Part shown: positions 17,946 to 28,132 of the stretch, piece by piece | How the letters are laid out: each line of letters starts with the position of its first letter | Numbering within the stretch: position 1 is the first letter of the stretch | From: Verrucomicrobiia bacterium | Lineage (GTDB): Bacteria; Verrucomicrobiota; Verrucomicrobiia; Limisphaerales; Pedosphaeraceae | Direction of reading: 5' to 3' | DNA length: 64,000 nt | Assembly: GCA_036268055.1 (NCBI GenBank) | Contig: DATAUW010000018.1 | Coordinates: 62,001-126,000, forward strand | Translations under genes and position numbers: made by a program | Notes under the pieces: model-generated | The model's database searches: none | Seen by the model: the letters and a program-made list of their open reading frames with translations, nothing else | Told to the model about the DNA's origin: nothing

Positions 17946-18422
17946 TTACGATTCTTTCACTAAAACTTCCGCTACCAGTTGATGTTGTCCGCTGCGAAAT
18001 CCAACGACTCTTCGCGACACTTGCGATGAGCCTTCCACGCTCAGTTGCTGTCCGCGCACGACCGACGGAATCGTCAGCGTGCAGGCCGAGCCCGCGTCGC
18101 ACAGGCGCGATTTCACGAAGCCCACGACCATGTTGCTCAGTTCGCCAATGGCGTCGTTCACCATGTCGCCCGGGTCCACTTCCGCCTCTTCGATGCCGAG
18201 CATGCGCCCCGTGATCACCTTCGCGAACGTCACGCCCGCGTAGAGATAAATGATGCCCGTGGCCTCGCCGGTGAATCCCACCGAGCCGATGATCTGGCCC
18301 GCCGCATCCAGCGGCAAAGGCGCGGGGGCGTCTGCGCTTAATTCCATGGACAGCATGCCCAGGAAAACCTCGGGTACCGCCTGGCGCGTCCACGCTTCAA
18401 TTTGTTCCGTTTGTTTGCTCAT
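17946..18422 (-). CDS. cheX: Chemotaxis phosphatase CheX
   Basis: 158 residues. CheX/CheC fold with the E-x2-N catalytic signature in DAIGELSNMVVGFVKSRL, which dephosphorylates CheY-P. Length and the single signature helix favour CheX over CheC. Its start overlaps the cheB stop by 4 bp, and it ends 11 bp before the receiver protein that is likely its substrate. Because cheZ is absent, this is probably the adaptation/signal-termination phosphatase of the cluster. Confidence 0.87.
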   Translation of the reverse strand: MSKQTEQIEAWTRQAVPEVFLGMLSMELSADAPAPLPLDAAGQIIGSVGFTGEATGIIYLYAGVTFAKVITGRMLGIEEAEVDPGDMVNDAIGELSNMVVGFVKSRLCDAGSACTLTIPSVVRGQQLSVEGSSQVSRRVVGFRSGQHQLVAEVLVKES

Positions 18423-19588
18423 AAATTTGATGTTCGAATATTGTTGATTGCCGAATGGGTGGATTCTCTTTCAGGTATCCGCTGGTCTTCAGCCGGTGAA
18501 TGGGCCGGACGCGCAAGCGCCGGGGTTTCAGAAATCATTTGTTCCACGCGCGGCGCGATCCGCTCCAGGGGCAACACCTGTTGCGCGGCGCCGAGGCGGA
18601 TGGCTTCGCGCGGCATCCCAAACACCACCGAAGTCTCCTCGTCCTGCGCGATGGTTCGCGCCCCCGTTTCGCGCAATCTTAAAAGTCCCGCCGCGCCATC
18701 GGCTCCCATGCCGGTCAACACCGCCGCCACCGTTTCCGCGCCCGCGCCCGCGCGAACGGCCGAGTCGAATAAAATATCCACCGCCGGACGCTGATGGTGA
18801 ACCGCTGGGCCCTGGCTCAATTCGATCTTGTAATGATTGCCCCGCCACTTCAGGAGCATGTGAAATCCTCCGGGCGCGATCAGCGCGAGCCCGGGTTTCA
18901 CCACATCGCCGTCACGGGCTTCACGAACTTCCATCGGGCAAATCTGGTTTAAGCGATCGGCAAATGCCTTGGAGAAATTCGCCGGAATGTGTTGCACGAT
19001 GCAGATGCCCGGCAAATCTCCGCGCATGGACATTAAAACTTTCTTTAGCGCTTCCGTTCCACCGGTCGAAGCGCCGAACAAAATAATTTTTCGCGACGAG
19101 ACAACTTGCGCATCGGCTTCCACGGCGGGAGCGCGTTGTACGATTGGACGGCGGATGAAAGTGGTTTCGCCTGAAGGCACATGAATGCGCGCGTTGGCGG
19201 CGGCGGCGATTTTCTCCGCGAGCCGCGTGCCGTCCGCGTGAGCGGAATAAGCGCCACCGGGTTTTTCCATCACATCCACCGCGCCTGCTTGCAGGGCTTC
19301 AAGTGCCTTTTGCGAGCCCGCCGTCGTCAGCGAACTCATGATGATCACGGGCATAGGCCGGTGTTTCATGATGACCTTCAGGAACGTGAGGCCATCCATG
19401 CGCGGCATTTCAATGTCCAGCGTCACCACGTCGGGATTGAGCGCCAGAATTTTTTCGCGGGCGGCGTACGGGTCCATCGCCGTGCCGACAATTTCTATTT
19501 CGCGAAACGGCGCGAGACTGGTGGTGATGATTTTTCGCGCGAGCGCGGAATCGTCCACCACGAGAAGTCGAATGGGTTTCGTATTCAT
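18419..19588 (-). CDS. cheB: Chemotaxis protein-glutamate methylesterase/deamidase CheB
   Basis: 389 residues starting at ATG 19588 (the longer upstream frame is shadow of the HDOD gene). N-terminal receiver: LLVVDDSALARK, phosphoacceptor in VVTLDIEMPRMDG. The C-terminal methylesterase has Ser in FGASTGGTEAL, His in IVQHIPANFSKAFADRLN, and Asp in GMGADGAAGLLRLRETGARTIAQDEETSVVFGMP. It removes methyl groups or deamidates receptors for adaptation, opposing CheR. It is coupled by 4-bp overlaps to both the HDOD gene before it and cheX after it. Confidence 0.96.
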   Translation of the reverse strand: MNTKPIRLLVVDDSALARKIITTSLAPFREIEIVGTAMDPYAAREKILALNPDVVTLDIEMPRMDGLTFLKVIMKHRPMPVIIMSSLTTAGSQKALEALQAGAVDVMEKPGGAYSAHADGTRLAEKIAAAANARIHVPSGETTFIRRPIVQRAPAVEADAQVVSSRKIILFGASTGGTEALKKVLMSMRGDLPGICIVQHIPANFSKAFADRLNQICPMEVREARDGDVVKPGLALIAPGGFHMLLKWRGNHYKIELSQGPAVHHQRPAVDILFDSAVRAGAGAETVAAVLTGMGADGAAGLLRLRETGARTIAQDEETSVVFGMPREAIRLGAAQQVLPLERIAPRVEQMISETPALARPAHSPAEDQRIPERESTHSAINNIRTSNL

Positions 19589-20433
19589 GGCTCCCTCGTG
19601 CTGAACCAATTTGCCGCCTTCAACGCGGTGTCGGTTTCGATAATAAAACTTTCGATTTCGCGCGGGCTGATCTCGAGAATTTCCAGCGCCTCGGCGCGTC
19701 CACGGACCGCGTGGGCCAGCAGCCCGTGGCCGTGGCCCATGAAATGCGCGATCATGTCGGCGAGATACACGCACGCTGCCAGTTGTTCGTAAGGTCGAGC
19801 CTGAACGGGATCATGGTGATGCCACACAGCTTGAACTAGATTCTCGGGAAAATTCCATTGCGCCAACAGCCGTCCGCCCACTTCCGCATGTTCGACACCA
19901 ATGACTGATTTTTCCGCTTCCAGAAAAGAGTGGCCGGCAATCCCAATCGCCCGCGCCATGCCGGGATAGGAATTGGCCACCGCCGGACTGAGCACGAGCT
20001 TGCCGATGTCATGCAACAGCGCCGCTGTGAACGCGAGATTTTCATCCTGATCCAGTGCGTGCGACAAAACTTTCGCCGCCACCGCCGTCACGACCGAGTG
20101 ACGCCACAATTCTCCCGTCAACATCCCGTAGCCTTGCTGCGCCGTGCCGAGCGTGCCCTTGCCGACAACGACCGCGACGAGGCGATAAATTTCGTTGAAA
20201 CCCAGACGCGTGACCGCGTGAGAAAGATTATCTACCTGCTCGGGCAGGCCGACGGCGGCATTGTTGCAGCGTTGCAAAACTTTCGCCGTCAACGCCGGGT
20301 CGTAAGTGATGAGGTCCACGATGCGCTGGGAATCCACGTCATTCTCCTTGAGCAACCCGAGCAGTTGCGTGAGCACGCGCGGTGCGGGCGGCAAAGTTTT
20401 AACCTGACTGATATAATCGTCGAGCAAGCGCAT
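19585..20433 (-). CDS. HDOD-domain signalling protein
   Basis: 282 residues. HDOD domain across most of the length: LPPAPRVLTQLLGLLKENDVDSQRIVDLITYDPALTAKVLQRCNNAAVG, then AALLHDIGKLVLS and EKSVIGVEHAEVGGRLLAQWNFPENLVQAVWHHHDP. The HD-type metal motif is largely kept (LHDIGKL), whereas many HDOD proteins have lost it. Such proteins link chemotaxis/two-component signalling to unknown outputs. It is embedded between cheD (2 bp gap) and cheB (4 bp overlap), so it is certainly co-expressed. Its target is unknown. Confidence 0.88.
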   Translation of the reverse strand: MRLLDDYISQVKTLPPAPRVLTQLLGLLKENDVDSQRIVDLITYDPALTAKVLQRCNNAAVGLPEQVDNLSHAVTRLGFNEIYRLVAVVVGKGTLGTAQQGYGMLTGELWRHSVVTAVAAKVLSHALDQDENLAFTAALLHDIGKLVLSPAVANSYPGMARAIGIAGHSFLEAEKSVIGVEHAEVGGRLLAQWNFPENLVQAVWHHHDPVQARPYEQLAACVYLADMIAHFMGHGHGLLAHAVRGRAEALEILEISPREIESFIIETDTALKAANWFSTREP

Positions 20434-20435
20434 GT

Positions 20436-20966
20436 TCAGCCTTGGAAAAGGGTTCGTTCATCGTTGCCACCGGAGGCTTTCAAACGCACTTCACCGGTTC
20501 CCAAATTTAAATGCACCGTGCGGCTCACGAGACCGCCGACATCTTCCGCCTGCACCATCAATCCATGTTCCGCCAGCAGTTCGCGCAGGCAGGAATAATT
20601 GCGCTGGCCGATGTTGAAGAAGCCGCTCTTGTCGAGAAATTGCGCACCGCCCGCCACGCAGATTTGCACGCGATGTTTTTGCGCGCGCAATTCATACGCC
20701 GCGCGAAAGAGCGCGGAGATGCCCGTGTCCACGAACATCGCGGGTTGCTCGGTGGCCTTCTGCGGATTGATGGACGAATTGGGCAACATGGCGTGCAATA
20801 ATCCACCCGCGCGCGATACCGGATCGTAAATGCTGATGCCCAAACACGAGCCCAGCGAATACGTCGAGAGCACGAGGTTCTGGTTATTTGAAACTGCCAA
20901 CCCGCCGACCCCCACGACGAGCTTGCGTTCAAATCCAACCAACGATGCCAAAGAGGGAGCGCCCAT
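20436..20966 (-). CDS. cheD: Chemoreceptor glutamine deamidase CheD
   Basis: About 176 residues from ATG 20966, which lies one base after the cheR stop and has AAGGA upstream; an alternative ATG at 21020 would overlap cheR by 53 bp and add a Cys-rich start. CheD catalytic residues are visible: Cys in STYSLGSCLGISIYD, His in GGLLHAMLP, and Thr in VDTGISAL. It deamidates receptor glutamines and often partners with CheC/CheX. The context between cheR and cheB fits. Confidence 0.93.
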   Translation of the reverse strand: MGAPSLASLVGFERKLVVGVGGLAVSNNQNLVLSTYSLGSCLGISIYDPVSRAGGLLHAMLPNSSINPQKATEQPAMFVDTGISALFRAAYELRAQKHRVQICVAGGAQFLDKSGFFNIGQRNYSCLRELLAEHGLMVQAEDVGGLVSRTVHLNLGTGEVRLKASGGNDERTLFQG

Positions 20967-20967
20967 A

Positions 20968-21840
20968 TTACGAGGAATTCCTTTGGTAAATGCTCGGCCG
21001 CAAACACCGCAGCGGCACATTTAAACCGTTGAGACTTTCTGAGTGCCCAATGAATAAATATCCGCCGGGCACGAGGAAGCGGCAAAGCCGGTTGACTAAT
21101 TGTTCCTGGGTCGCGCGATCAAAATAGATCATCACATTGCGGCAGAAAATAATCTCGAACGGCTGCGCGTGATGATAATCCTCGATCAAATTGATCTGCT
21201 CGAAGTTCACGCGTTCGGACAGGCTGCGTTTGATGCGGTAATATCCCGCCCATTGACCGGTTCCCTTTTGAAAATATTTTCGCCGCCATTCCTGCGGCAC
21301 GGCGCTGAGACGATCTTCCACATACAAACCCAATCGCGCGCGTTCGAGCACCTTCGTCGAAATATCCGAAGCCGTGATGCACCAATCCCACCCCTGCGCA
21401 AGCGTATAATGTTCAGCCAGATAGAACGCCGCCGTATAAGCCTCTTCGCCCGAAGAACTCGCCGCGCTCCAGACGTGAAATTTTTTCTCTCCCGGCCGCA
21501 ACATCGCTGGTAAGGCCTTCTCCACGAGAAATTTAAAATGTTCCTCCTCGCGCATGAAGTTCGTGAAATTGGTCGTCAACGCGTCCACCACTCGCGTGAA
21601 TTCTTCATCATCGCCGCGCGTCCGCAAAAAATCGCAATACTCGGCGAGCGTGGAAAAACCGAGATGCCGAATGCGCTTGCCGAGCCGCGCCTTGATCAAC
21701 GCCTCTTTTCCGGCGTGAAGCCGAATGCGGCATCGCTCATAAATAAAATGAATGATGTATTTGCACGCTTCGGCTTCGGCAGTCGCCGCGCTCATGATTC
21801 GCCGCGTGTCAGTTGGTGAATGGCTAAGTTCAGAAATCAT
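20968..21840 (-). CDS. cheR: Chemotaxis protein methyltransferase CheR
   Basis: 290 residues. The N-terminal helical domain contains RLGKRIRHLGFSTLAEYCDFLR; the SAM-binding domain has FHVWSAASSSGEEAYTAAFYLAEH, FDR-type catalytic motifs and IIFCRNVMIYFDRATQEQLV, ending with GGYLFIGHSESL. It methylates receptor glutamates using SAM. Overlaps the cheA stop by 4 bp. No C-terminal TPR or pentapeptide-binding insert is obvious. Confidence 0.96.
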   Translation of the reverse strand: MISELSHSPTDTRRIMSAATAEAEACKYIIHFIYERCRIRLHAGKEALIKARLGKRIRHLGFSTLAEYCDFLRTRGDDEEFTRVVDALTTNFTNFMREEEHFKFLVEKALPAMLRPGEKKFHVWSAASSSGEEAYTAAFYLAEHYTLAQGWDWCITASDISTKVLERARLGLYVEDRLSAVPQEWRRKYFQKGTGQWAGYYRIKRSLSERVNFEQINLIEDYHHAQPFEIIFCRNVMIYFDRATQEQLVNRLCRFLVPGGYLFIGHSESLNGLNVPLRCLRPSIYQRNSS

Positions 21841-24029
21841 GCCGCAGCCTCCAGCACCGTCGGATGCACCAATGCCTGCGGATCAAGAATCAGTCCGACG
21901 CGCCCATCACCGAGAATCGCCGCGCCCGCGAGACAGCGGTTCCCGCGAAACGCCTCGCCCAGACTTTTGATGACGACTTCCTGTTTGCCGAGCAACTGGT
22001 CCGCGAGAATGCAGCGCGATTCCTTGCCCGCCTCGACGACGACCACGATGGATTGTGTGGCATCGGTCGTCGCCGGTTGAATTCCCAAATGCGAGTAGAG
22101 CCGCAGCAGCGGAATCAGCCGCCCGCGCACGTTGATCAGTTCGCCGCGACCATGAACCGTTTTGATCATGTCCGCGCGCGGTTGAAACGATTCGCACACG
22201 GACAACGTCGGCAGAATATAACGATGTTCGCCGACGCCGACGAGCAGGCCGTCAATAATGGCGAGCGTCAGCGGCAAATAAATACTGAAGGTCGCGCCCT
22301 GCCCGGGAGTGGATTGAATATCAATCTTGCCGCGCAGCTTGTCTATGTTGCGCCGCACGACATCCAATCCCACGCCGCGCCCGGAAAGGTCAGTGACTTT
22401 TTCCGCCGTCGAAAATCCAGCAGCGAAAATAAGATTGAAAACCTGGTTGTCCGTCAGTTGTTCGTCCGGCTTCACCAAACCTTTTTCCCGCGCCTTCGCG
22501 AGAATGCGTTCGCGGTCGAGCCCGCTGCCGTCGTCCTTGATTTCAATGACAATATTTCCGCCCTGATGAAACGCCTTGAGAAACACCGTGCCGTGCGCGG
22601 GTTTGCCGCGTTGCAAACGCACTTCCGGTTTTTCGAGTCCATGATCCACGGAGTTGCGGATCATGTGAACCAGCGGGTCGCTGATTTCTTCGACGATGGT
22701 GCGGTCGAGTTCCGTGTCCTCGCCAGTCGTGACCAGCTCAACCTGCTTGCCGACCTTGCCCATGAGGTCGCGCACCAGCCGGTGCATCTTCTGAAAGGTC
22801 GCGCGAATGGGAACCATGCGCAGGGACATCGCCGTGCGTTGCAAATCTTTGCTGATGTGGCCCAGTTGCGCGAGATCGCGGGTCAACGATTCGCTGCGAA
22901 GGGAATTCAAATCGCGGTTTTGGATGACGATGGATTGGGCAATCACCAACTCGCCGACGAGATCAATCAACGCATCGAGTTTCCGTGTATCCACCTTGAT
23001 CGCGTTGGCCGGTGCGGTCAGGGCGTTGTTAGAATTGGTGGTTTTGATTTCTGTCGCAGACTTGGATGCGGACTTTTCCTGCGCCGCAGTGGAAACGGGA
23101 AACGAAATAATTTCTTCGGACGAAACCTCGGCAACGCTCGGTTTGGCGGCGAGCGGAGCAGGGGAGGGCGCTTGGGCATCTCCCGCCAAAACGGCGCGGA
23201 TGCAGCCCAGCAAATGCAAAGTCGGCACGATGATCGGGCCGGGATTTTTTTTTCCGGACAAGTGCGCGCCGATTTCGCCGGTGAATTGTTTGAGCGTATC
23301 GCCGCCCGCGAGGATAAGATTGATGACTTCCGGCGTGATCGCGAGTTTGTGCTGGCGCGCGAGGTCGAGCAGTGATTCCAACTCATGCGCGAGCGTTTGA
23401 ATCGCTTCGAGATTCAAAAATCCCGAACCGCCTTTGAAGGTATGAAACGCGCGAAAGATCGAGTCCAGTGTTTCCGCATCCGCCGGATTTTCCTCCAGGA
23501 CCAACACGCCTTGCTCGATGTTCTGCAAATGCTCCTGCGATTCGTTGATGAATTCGCCGAGCAACTCAGCGTCTTCAGCCAGGTTCAACACCAGCGCCGG
23601 TTCTTCCGTCACCACTGGTTTCTCCACCACTTTAGTTGGAACCTCCACTTCAATGACTGTGCCCGACCACTCCGCTGGAATCGGCGGCAACGCTTGTTCA
23701 TTTGTGATCGCTGACAGCGCGTTTTGCAGCCACGTCGTCCATTCACCCAGGCGCTTGAGACTCGCCGCGCTGAATGTGCCGGTGGATTCAAAAAGTCCGT
23801 CCACCCAACCGCGCGCCAGCCGCATCGCTTCCGAAAGCAGCGTCGGCGCGGGTTGCGCCGCCAGCAATTCCTCCATCTGCCCGAGCAGGCTGTTGACCGG
23901 CAGTAAGCCAAGGTCCTTGCCCGCCTCCGCGAACACCAATTCGCCGGCAATCTTTTCCGAAAGGGCTTTCAATTCGCCCAGCACAGTTGGATTCATGGTT
24001 GATTGAATGGTGGACGGTTTAATTGCCAT
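21837..24029 (-). CDS. cheA: Chemotaxis histidine kinase CheA
   Basis: 730 residues. The Hpt domain with phospho-His196 ([11 protein letters not shown]) is not at the N-terminus but after an extra helical region of about 120 residues and a Pro/Val-rich linker, which is unusual. P3 dimerisation is at about 350-400 ([21 protein letters not shown]). The ATPase has N-box [16 protein letters not shown]1 [13 protein letters not shown] and G2 [13 protein letters not shown]. The CheW-like P5 ends the protein. No clear CheY-binding P2 domain is seen. It overlaps mcp1 by 11 bp upstream and cheR by 4 bp downstream. Confidence 0.96.
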   Translation of the reverse strand: MAIKPSTIQSTMNPTVLGELKALSEKIAGELVFAEAGKDLGLLPVNSLLGQMEELLAAQPAPTLLSEAMRLARGWVDGLFESTGTFSAASLKRLGEWTTWLQNALSAITNEQALPPIPAEWSGTVIEVEVPTKVVEKPVVTEEPALVLNLAEDAELLGEFINESQEHLQNIEQGVLVLEENPADAETLDSIFRAFHTFKGGSGFLNLEAIQTLAHELESLLDLARQHKLAITPEVINLILAGGDTLKQFTGEIGAHLSGKKNPGPIIVPTLHLLGCIRAVLAGDAQAPSPAPLAAKPSVAEVSSEEIISFPVSTAAQEKSASKSATEIKTTNSNNALTAPANAIKVDTRKLDALIDLVGELVIAQSIVIQNRDLNSLRSESLTRDLAQLGHISKDLQRTAMSLRMVPIRATFQKMHRLVRDLMGKVGKQVELVTTGEDTELDRTIVEEISDPLVHMIRNSVDHGLEKPEVRLQRGKPAHGTVFLKAFHQGGNIVIEIKDDGSGLDRERILAKAREKGLVKPDEQLTDNQVFNLIFAAGFSTAEKVTDLSGRGVGLDVVRRNIDKLRGKIDIQSTPGQGATFSIYLPLTLAIIDGLLVGVGEHRYILPTLSVCESFQPRADMIKTVHGRGELINVRGRLIPLLRLYSHLGIQPATTDATQSIVVVVEAGKESRCILADQLLGKQEVVIKSLGEAFRGNRCLAGAAILGDGRVGLILDPQALVHPTVLEAAA

Positions 24030-25656
24030 TGAAATCGCCTTGCGCGGTGCCGGCAGTTTTGTCGCCGCTGGTTTTAAGAATCACGATTCCGTTTTTGCGG
24101 CGATCGCCGTTGTGCGCGATGGTTTCTTTCGCGCGTGAAGTTTTTATTTCAGATGTGGCGATGACTTTCGTGTTCGGCTTCAAATCCGAAGAACCCGCTT
24201 TGTGCGAATGTCCGCTCCCAACCAGGGTGAGCAATCCGCCCACCGCTTCCTTTTGGGCGGCGGCCTGCGCGCTTAATAATTCCGCCGCGCTCGCGGTTTC
24301 TTCGGCGCTGGCGGCATTGGACTGAGTGACCTTATCCATCTGCGCCACTGCGCCGTTGACCTGTTGAATTCCCTGCGCCTGTTCTTTCGAAGCCGTCGCA
24401 ATCGCCGCAACCAATTCATCCACCTGCCGCGCCTTGAGCACAATTTGCTCCAGCGAGGCCGTGACCTTCACGCTGATCTGCGCGCTGCGCTGGCTTTTCT
24501 GCACCGAATTTTCGATCTTGTCGGCGGTTTCTTTCGCCGCCTGCGCGCTGCGCTGGGCCAGATTGCGAACTTCATCGGCCACAACCGCGAAGCCTAAACC
24601 CGCTTCACCGGCACGCGCCGCTTCCACGGCGGCATTCAGCGCGAGAATGTTCGTTTGAAAAGCGATCTCGTTGATCGTCTTGATGATCTTCGCAATATTG
24701 TCGGAAGCGGTTTTGACTTCGGCCATCGCGCCCGCCATCTCCTGCATATCGGCCGCGCCCGTGTCGGCTGCAGCCCGCGTTTGCGACGACAAAGTCTTGG
24801 CGGATTCAGCATGCTCGGCGTTGCCGCGCGTCATGCTCGCCATCTCTTCCAACGACGCGCTTGTTTCTTCGAGCGACGCCGCCTGTTCACCCGCGCCCTC
24901 GGCCAACGACTGGCTCGCGGAGGCAACCTGTCCCGCGGCGTCGTCCATTTGGTCAACGGTCCCGGAAAGATGTTCCGCCAACTGCTTCAAGGTCTTTTGC
25001 GTCCGCCACGAACTGAGCGTCACCAGGATCGCCACCAGCGCCGCGAAACCCACGCTGGCCGAGCCAAATCCCAGCATCCATTTGCGGATGCTGCCGAATT
25101 TTTCGACCGTCTGGTTCGCGCGGCCCAGCGCGAAGCTGTCGCAATAATCCTTGAGCGCGGCCGCCGATTCGCTGAGCTGCTTGACGCGCGGAGGAATGTC
25201 CTGATCCAGCATCTGCATCGCACCGGTAAAATCCTTGTCGAGCATCCCGCGCAACTGGCCCATCGCCTTCACGTAATCGGTCAGCGATTTGTCCAGCGCG
25301 AGCACGCGGTCGTGGCCTTCATTGTCCGGGAAGATGACGTTCAACTGCTCGATGATTTTCCGATTCGCCTGGTCGAGAGTTTCGGCCTGGCTGATTTTGA
25401 CGGGGCGATCTTTCTCCTGCGCGAACATCAGCTCGAACGAGCGCAGGCGATAGAGCGCCAGGTTTTCCTGCAAGGACGCCAGGCAGCGCAAACTCGGCAG
25501 CCCATCGGTCACGAGTCCGCGCGTCACGCGGTCGCCTTCCCGGCACACTTTCCAAAGTACCACTCCCTGCACGAGCAGGAAGATGAGGAGCAATCCCACG
25601 ACGGCCTGGATGATGCGAAAGGTGCGCCGCAGCGAAGTAGGTTTACGCGTTTTCAT
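24019..25656 (-). CDS. Methyl-accepting chemotaxis protein (mcp1)
   Basis: 545 residues from ATG 25656 (an upstream ATG at 25686 adds a non-conserved tail). TM1 at about 20-42; a periplasmic helical domain of about 150 residues; TM2 near 205-230; then the signalling domain. The receptor tip [42 protein letters not shown] is intact. Methylation-type Glu/Gln/Ala patches ([14 protein letters not shown]) are present. It directly precedes cheA and follows the porin/PstS-like pair, so it may sense the ligand those proteins handle. Confidence 0.95.
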   Translation of the reverse strand: MKTRKPTSLRRTFRIIQAVVGLLLIFLLVQGVVLWKVCREGDRVTRGLVTDGLPSLRCLASLQENLALYRLRSFELMFAQEKDRPVKISQAETLDQANRKIIEQLNVIFPDNEGHDRVLALDKSLTDYVKAMGQLRGMLDKDFTGAMQMLDQDIPPRVKQLSESAAALKDYCDSFALGRANQTVEKFGSIRKWMLGFGSASVGFAALVAILVTLSSWRTQKTLKQLAEHLSGTVDQMDDAAGQVASASQSLAEGAGEQAASLEETSASLEEMASMTRGNAEHAESAKTLSSQTRAAADTGAADMQEMAGAMAEVKTASDNIAKIIKTINEIAFQTNILALNAAVEAARAGEAGLGFAVVADEVRNLAQRSAQAAKETADKIENSVQKSQRSAQISVKVTASLEQIVLKARQVDELVAAIATASKEQAQGIQQVNGAVAQMDKVTQSNAASAEETASAAELLSAQAAAQKEAVGGLLTLVGSGHSHKAGSSDLKPNTKVIATSEIKTSRAKETIAHNGDRRKNGIVILKTSGDKTAGTAQGDFNGN

Positions 25657-25696
25657 TTTGAATCCTGGTTGGGCCGGGGCCCGCAATTTGCTGGTT

Positions 25697-26125
25697 TTAC
25701 TTCACTTCGATTTTCTTCACGCCTTTGAGTTCGGTGCCGGCAGGAACCAGGGCGATCGCGCCTTTGGTCTCGGCCACCATTGCGAGAAGTTTCTCGACGG
25801 TGTCTGCTTCCTTGGGCTGCTTGCCGCGGCCGCTGAAGGTGAGGCGTTGCCAAAACGTCTTGAACGCGCCCGCCGTCATGCCCGTGGTTTCCTGGAGCGC
25901 GGCGTCGGTCTTGTCCGCGAGCACAATGATAGTGACGGCCTGGCCGCCTTCCCAATAAGCGGTCTTGCCCAGCAAAATGTCCTTGAGCGCCGCCTTGTCC
26001 AGCGAAGCCACCGGCACACTTTCACTGGCAATAACGTCCGCGCCCGCCTGAGCGAACAGGCTCGCCGTGCCCAGCGACAGCACCATCGCGCCCAGCCATA
26101 AAGTTTTGATCAGATTATTTTTCAT
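25697..26125 (-). CDS. Short periplasmic PstS-like (phosphate-type) binding protein
   Basis: 142 residues including a signal peptide ([27 protein letters not shown]). The rest resembles one lobe of PstS-type binding proteins: [62 protein letters not shown]. It is about half the length of a transport-competent PstS, so it is more likely a sensing accessory than a transporter component; no ABC genes are nearby. It lies between a porin and a chemoreceptor gene in the chemotaxis operon. Confidence 0.8.
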   Translation of the reverse strand: MKNNLIKTLWLGAMVLSLGTASLFAQAGADVIASESVPVASLDKAALKDILLGKTAYWEGGQAVTIIVLADKTDAALQETTGMTAGAFKTFWQRLTFSGRGKQPKEADTVEKLLAMVAETKGAIALVPAGTELKGVKKIEVK

Positions 26126-26156
26126 TTGGGTTCCTTCTATTTTTTGAATTTCCGAA

Positions 26157-27533
26157 TCAGAAACTGACGGTGGTTTTCAACGCGAGCATGAACCAGCCGT
26201 TGCCGCTTTCCGAAGGGTTATGAATGTCGTCACGAACCAGCGCCGTGCCATTGAGGTAATGGCCTTCGACTTTGATAATCCACCAGGGCTTCGGATCGAA
26301 ACGGAAGGAAAGCGCGAGGTCGCGCTGATAATTTTTTGGCCCGCCGCCGCCGAGGTCGGAAAGATCATTATAATATTCCGTGTAATAAGCGCCGGTCTGG
26401 AACCAATGATTCACTTCATAAGCCGCGCCCGCGTACCACGTCACGCTGGTGCTGTCGCTGTGGGTCGCGCTGGTGCTGTTCGCCGCCGGGAAGTTCGGAA
26501 AATTCTGGCTGGTGGTGTCTTTTTCAATCAACGTCTGGAACTTCGCTTCGCCCTGGAATGTCCATTTGTCCTTCACATATTCCACCGAGTAATGCTCAGT
26601 CGGAACATTAAGGCGGCTGTGGCGGGTCAGCATGACCGTGTTGACGGGAAATGGCTGGCCGGTGGCGAGAACGCCCGCTTCATCAATATTGAAATTAAAA
26701 CCTTCCGTCAGCGCGACGCCCAAGCGCAGGCCGTCCATCGGCGTATTCCACCAGATTTGGCCGCCGACGAGCGGGCAATCGTTCACCGATGAAAGCGAGA
26801 GGCCGGTGTTGAGCAGTCCGTTTTGAACTTCCCGCGCCACGCCGCCTTGTTGCGACAAATTGATCATGCCGCCATAGACTTCGTAGGAAACACTTCCCAC
26901 TTTGCCCAGGCCGACGTTGCCGTAAACCGAGCCGCCATCCACTGACGCGGAAAAATCGCGCCAGCGGGCGTCATACATTCCCTGCGGCAACAATACCGAC
27001 GTGCGCGCGAGGTCAATGTCCTGGATGGAATTGTAAATGCCTTCCGGGCGGCGAATGCGTCCGGCGCGGATGCCGATTTCGTCGGCGAAATTATAATCAA
27101 TGACCGCATAGTCCAAACCGATGTCGTAGTTGCCCACGTTGCCGACGTCGAACATGAACGCCTGCGCGGAAATACGCGTGCGCGCAAACGGCGAGGTCGA
27201 GGCGTTCAAACCGAATTCGTTGAATTGAAACGAACCGCCCTTCGTGTTTGCGGCGAGATAGTTGTAGGAAGTGGTGTCGAGAAAACCTTGGCTCGCGAAA
27301 CCGTGAAACGTCACCGGCGGCAAAGAGCCGACGATCAAATCGTTGCCATCGAGCCGGACAAACGAATTGGCTTTGGGCGCGGCGACCGCTGCGGTGCTGG
27401 AATCTGTCGCGGGAGTGGTTGCGGTTTTGCTGGCATCAGCGGGAGCCGCAGTCTGGCCGTAAACGGAAGTGGCGATGGCCAGCACAAGTGCGCCGCCGGT
27501 AAGTTTGGGTTGCAGGGAGTTTTTAATTTTCAT
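26157..27533 (-). CDS. Outer-membrane beta-barrel porin
   Basis: 458 residues. A signal peptide is followed by an Ala/Thr-rich linker (about 25-55), then alternating hydrophobic/aromatic strands such as TRISAQAFMFDVGNVGNYDIGLDYAVIDYNF and WYAGAAYEVNHWFQTGAYYTEYYND. The C-terminus is LALKTTVSF, ending in Phe as expected for BAM-assembled barrels. It resembles porins found with phosphate-binding proteins or in Bacteroidota/Verrucomicrobia, but the substrate is unclear. Its place inside a chemotaxis operon, 31 bp before the PstS-like gene, is unusual. Confidence 0.85.
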   Translation of the reverse strand: MKIKNSLQPKLTGGALVLAIATSVYGQTAAPADASKTATTPATDSSTAAVAAPKANSFVRLDGNDLIVGSLPPVTFHGFASQGFLDTTSYNYLAANTKGGSFQFNEFGLNASTSPFARTRISAQAFMFDVGNVGNYDIGLDYAVIDYNFADEIGIRAGRIRRPEGIYNSIQDIDLARTSVLLPQGMYDARWRDFSASVDGGSVYGNVGLGKVGSVSYEVYGGMINLSQQGGVAREVQNGLLNTGLSLSSVNDCPLVGGQIWWNTPMDGLRLGVALTEGFNFNIDEAGVLATGQPFPVNTVMLTRHSRLNVPTEHYSVEYVKDKWTFQGEAKFQTLIEKDTTSQNFPNFPAANSTSATHSDSTSVTWYAGAAYEVNHWFQTGAYYTEYYNDLSDLGGGGPKNYQRDLALSFRFDPKPWWIIKVEGHYLNGTALVRDDIHNPSESGNGWFMLALKTTVSF

Positions 27534-27596
27534 TTGCTATTGTTTGTTTTGGGTTTCGTTAAAAAATGCGGACGGGTTTGAAATAGTTTGCGTCGG

Positions 27597-28115
27597 TTAA
27601 TTCTCGACGGAGTTGGGTAGCGGCACGGCGGCTTCGGCCTGGAGCAATTTGTCAATATCCAGCAGGGTTTTTACCGAGCCCTTGAGCTTGGCCATGCCCA
27701 AGATGTAGGCGGTGTCGAGGCTCGCGCCGAAATCCGGCGTCGGCTCGATGTCCGCCGCGGCGATGTTCGCGACTTCTTCCACGCCGTCCACGACGAGGCC
27801 CATCAAGGCTTCGACGCCCGCGCGCAAAACCACTTGGACGACCACGATGCACATGCGCTCCGTGTCTTTGGCTTCGGCGAGTTCGAACTTCAGCCGCAAG
27901 TCCACGATGGGAATCATCTTGCCGCGCAGGTTGATGACACCTTTCACGAACACCGGCATTTGCGGCACGAGCGTGATGTTGATCGGGCGGATGATTTCCC
28001 GCACTTTGATCACCGCGATCCCGTAGGATTCGCAACCGAGAGTGAAGGTGAGGTATTTGCCGGCGCACGCGGCGATTTTTCCGGCGGGCGCGAGAGTTGT
28101 ATTGTTGGCAGCCAT
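27597..28115 (-). CDS. cheW: Chemotaxis coupling protein CheW
   Basis: 172 residues. SH3-like CheW fold: YLTFTLGCESYGIAVIKVREIIRPINITLVPQMPVFVKGVINLRGKMIPIVDLRLKF, with the hallmark GVINLRGKxIPIVDLR. It bridges the receptor tips and CheA. It starts 17 bp after mcp2 and is followed by 63 bp before the porin. Confidence 0.95.
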   Translation of the reverse strand: MAANNTTLAPAGKIAACAGKYLTFTLGCESYGIAVIKVREIIRPINITLVPQMPVFVKGVINLRGKMIPIVDLRLKFELAEAKDTERMCIVVVQVVLRAGVEALMGLVVDGVEEVANIAAADIEPTPDFGASLDTAYILGMAKLKGSVKTLLDIDKLLQAEAAVPLPNSVEN

Positions 28116-28132
28116 GGCTTTTTAAGTTGGGA

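Noticed and set aside
21864-23375. 503-codon plus-strand open frame
   Set aside because: Opposite cheA, which has all kinase motifs; no recognisable domain in the opposite frame.
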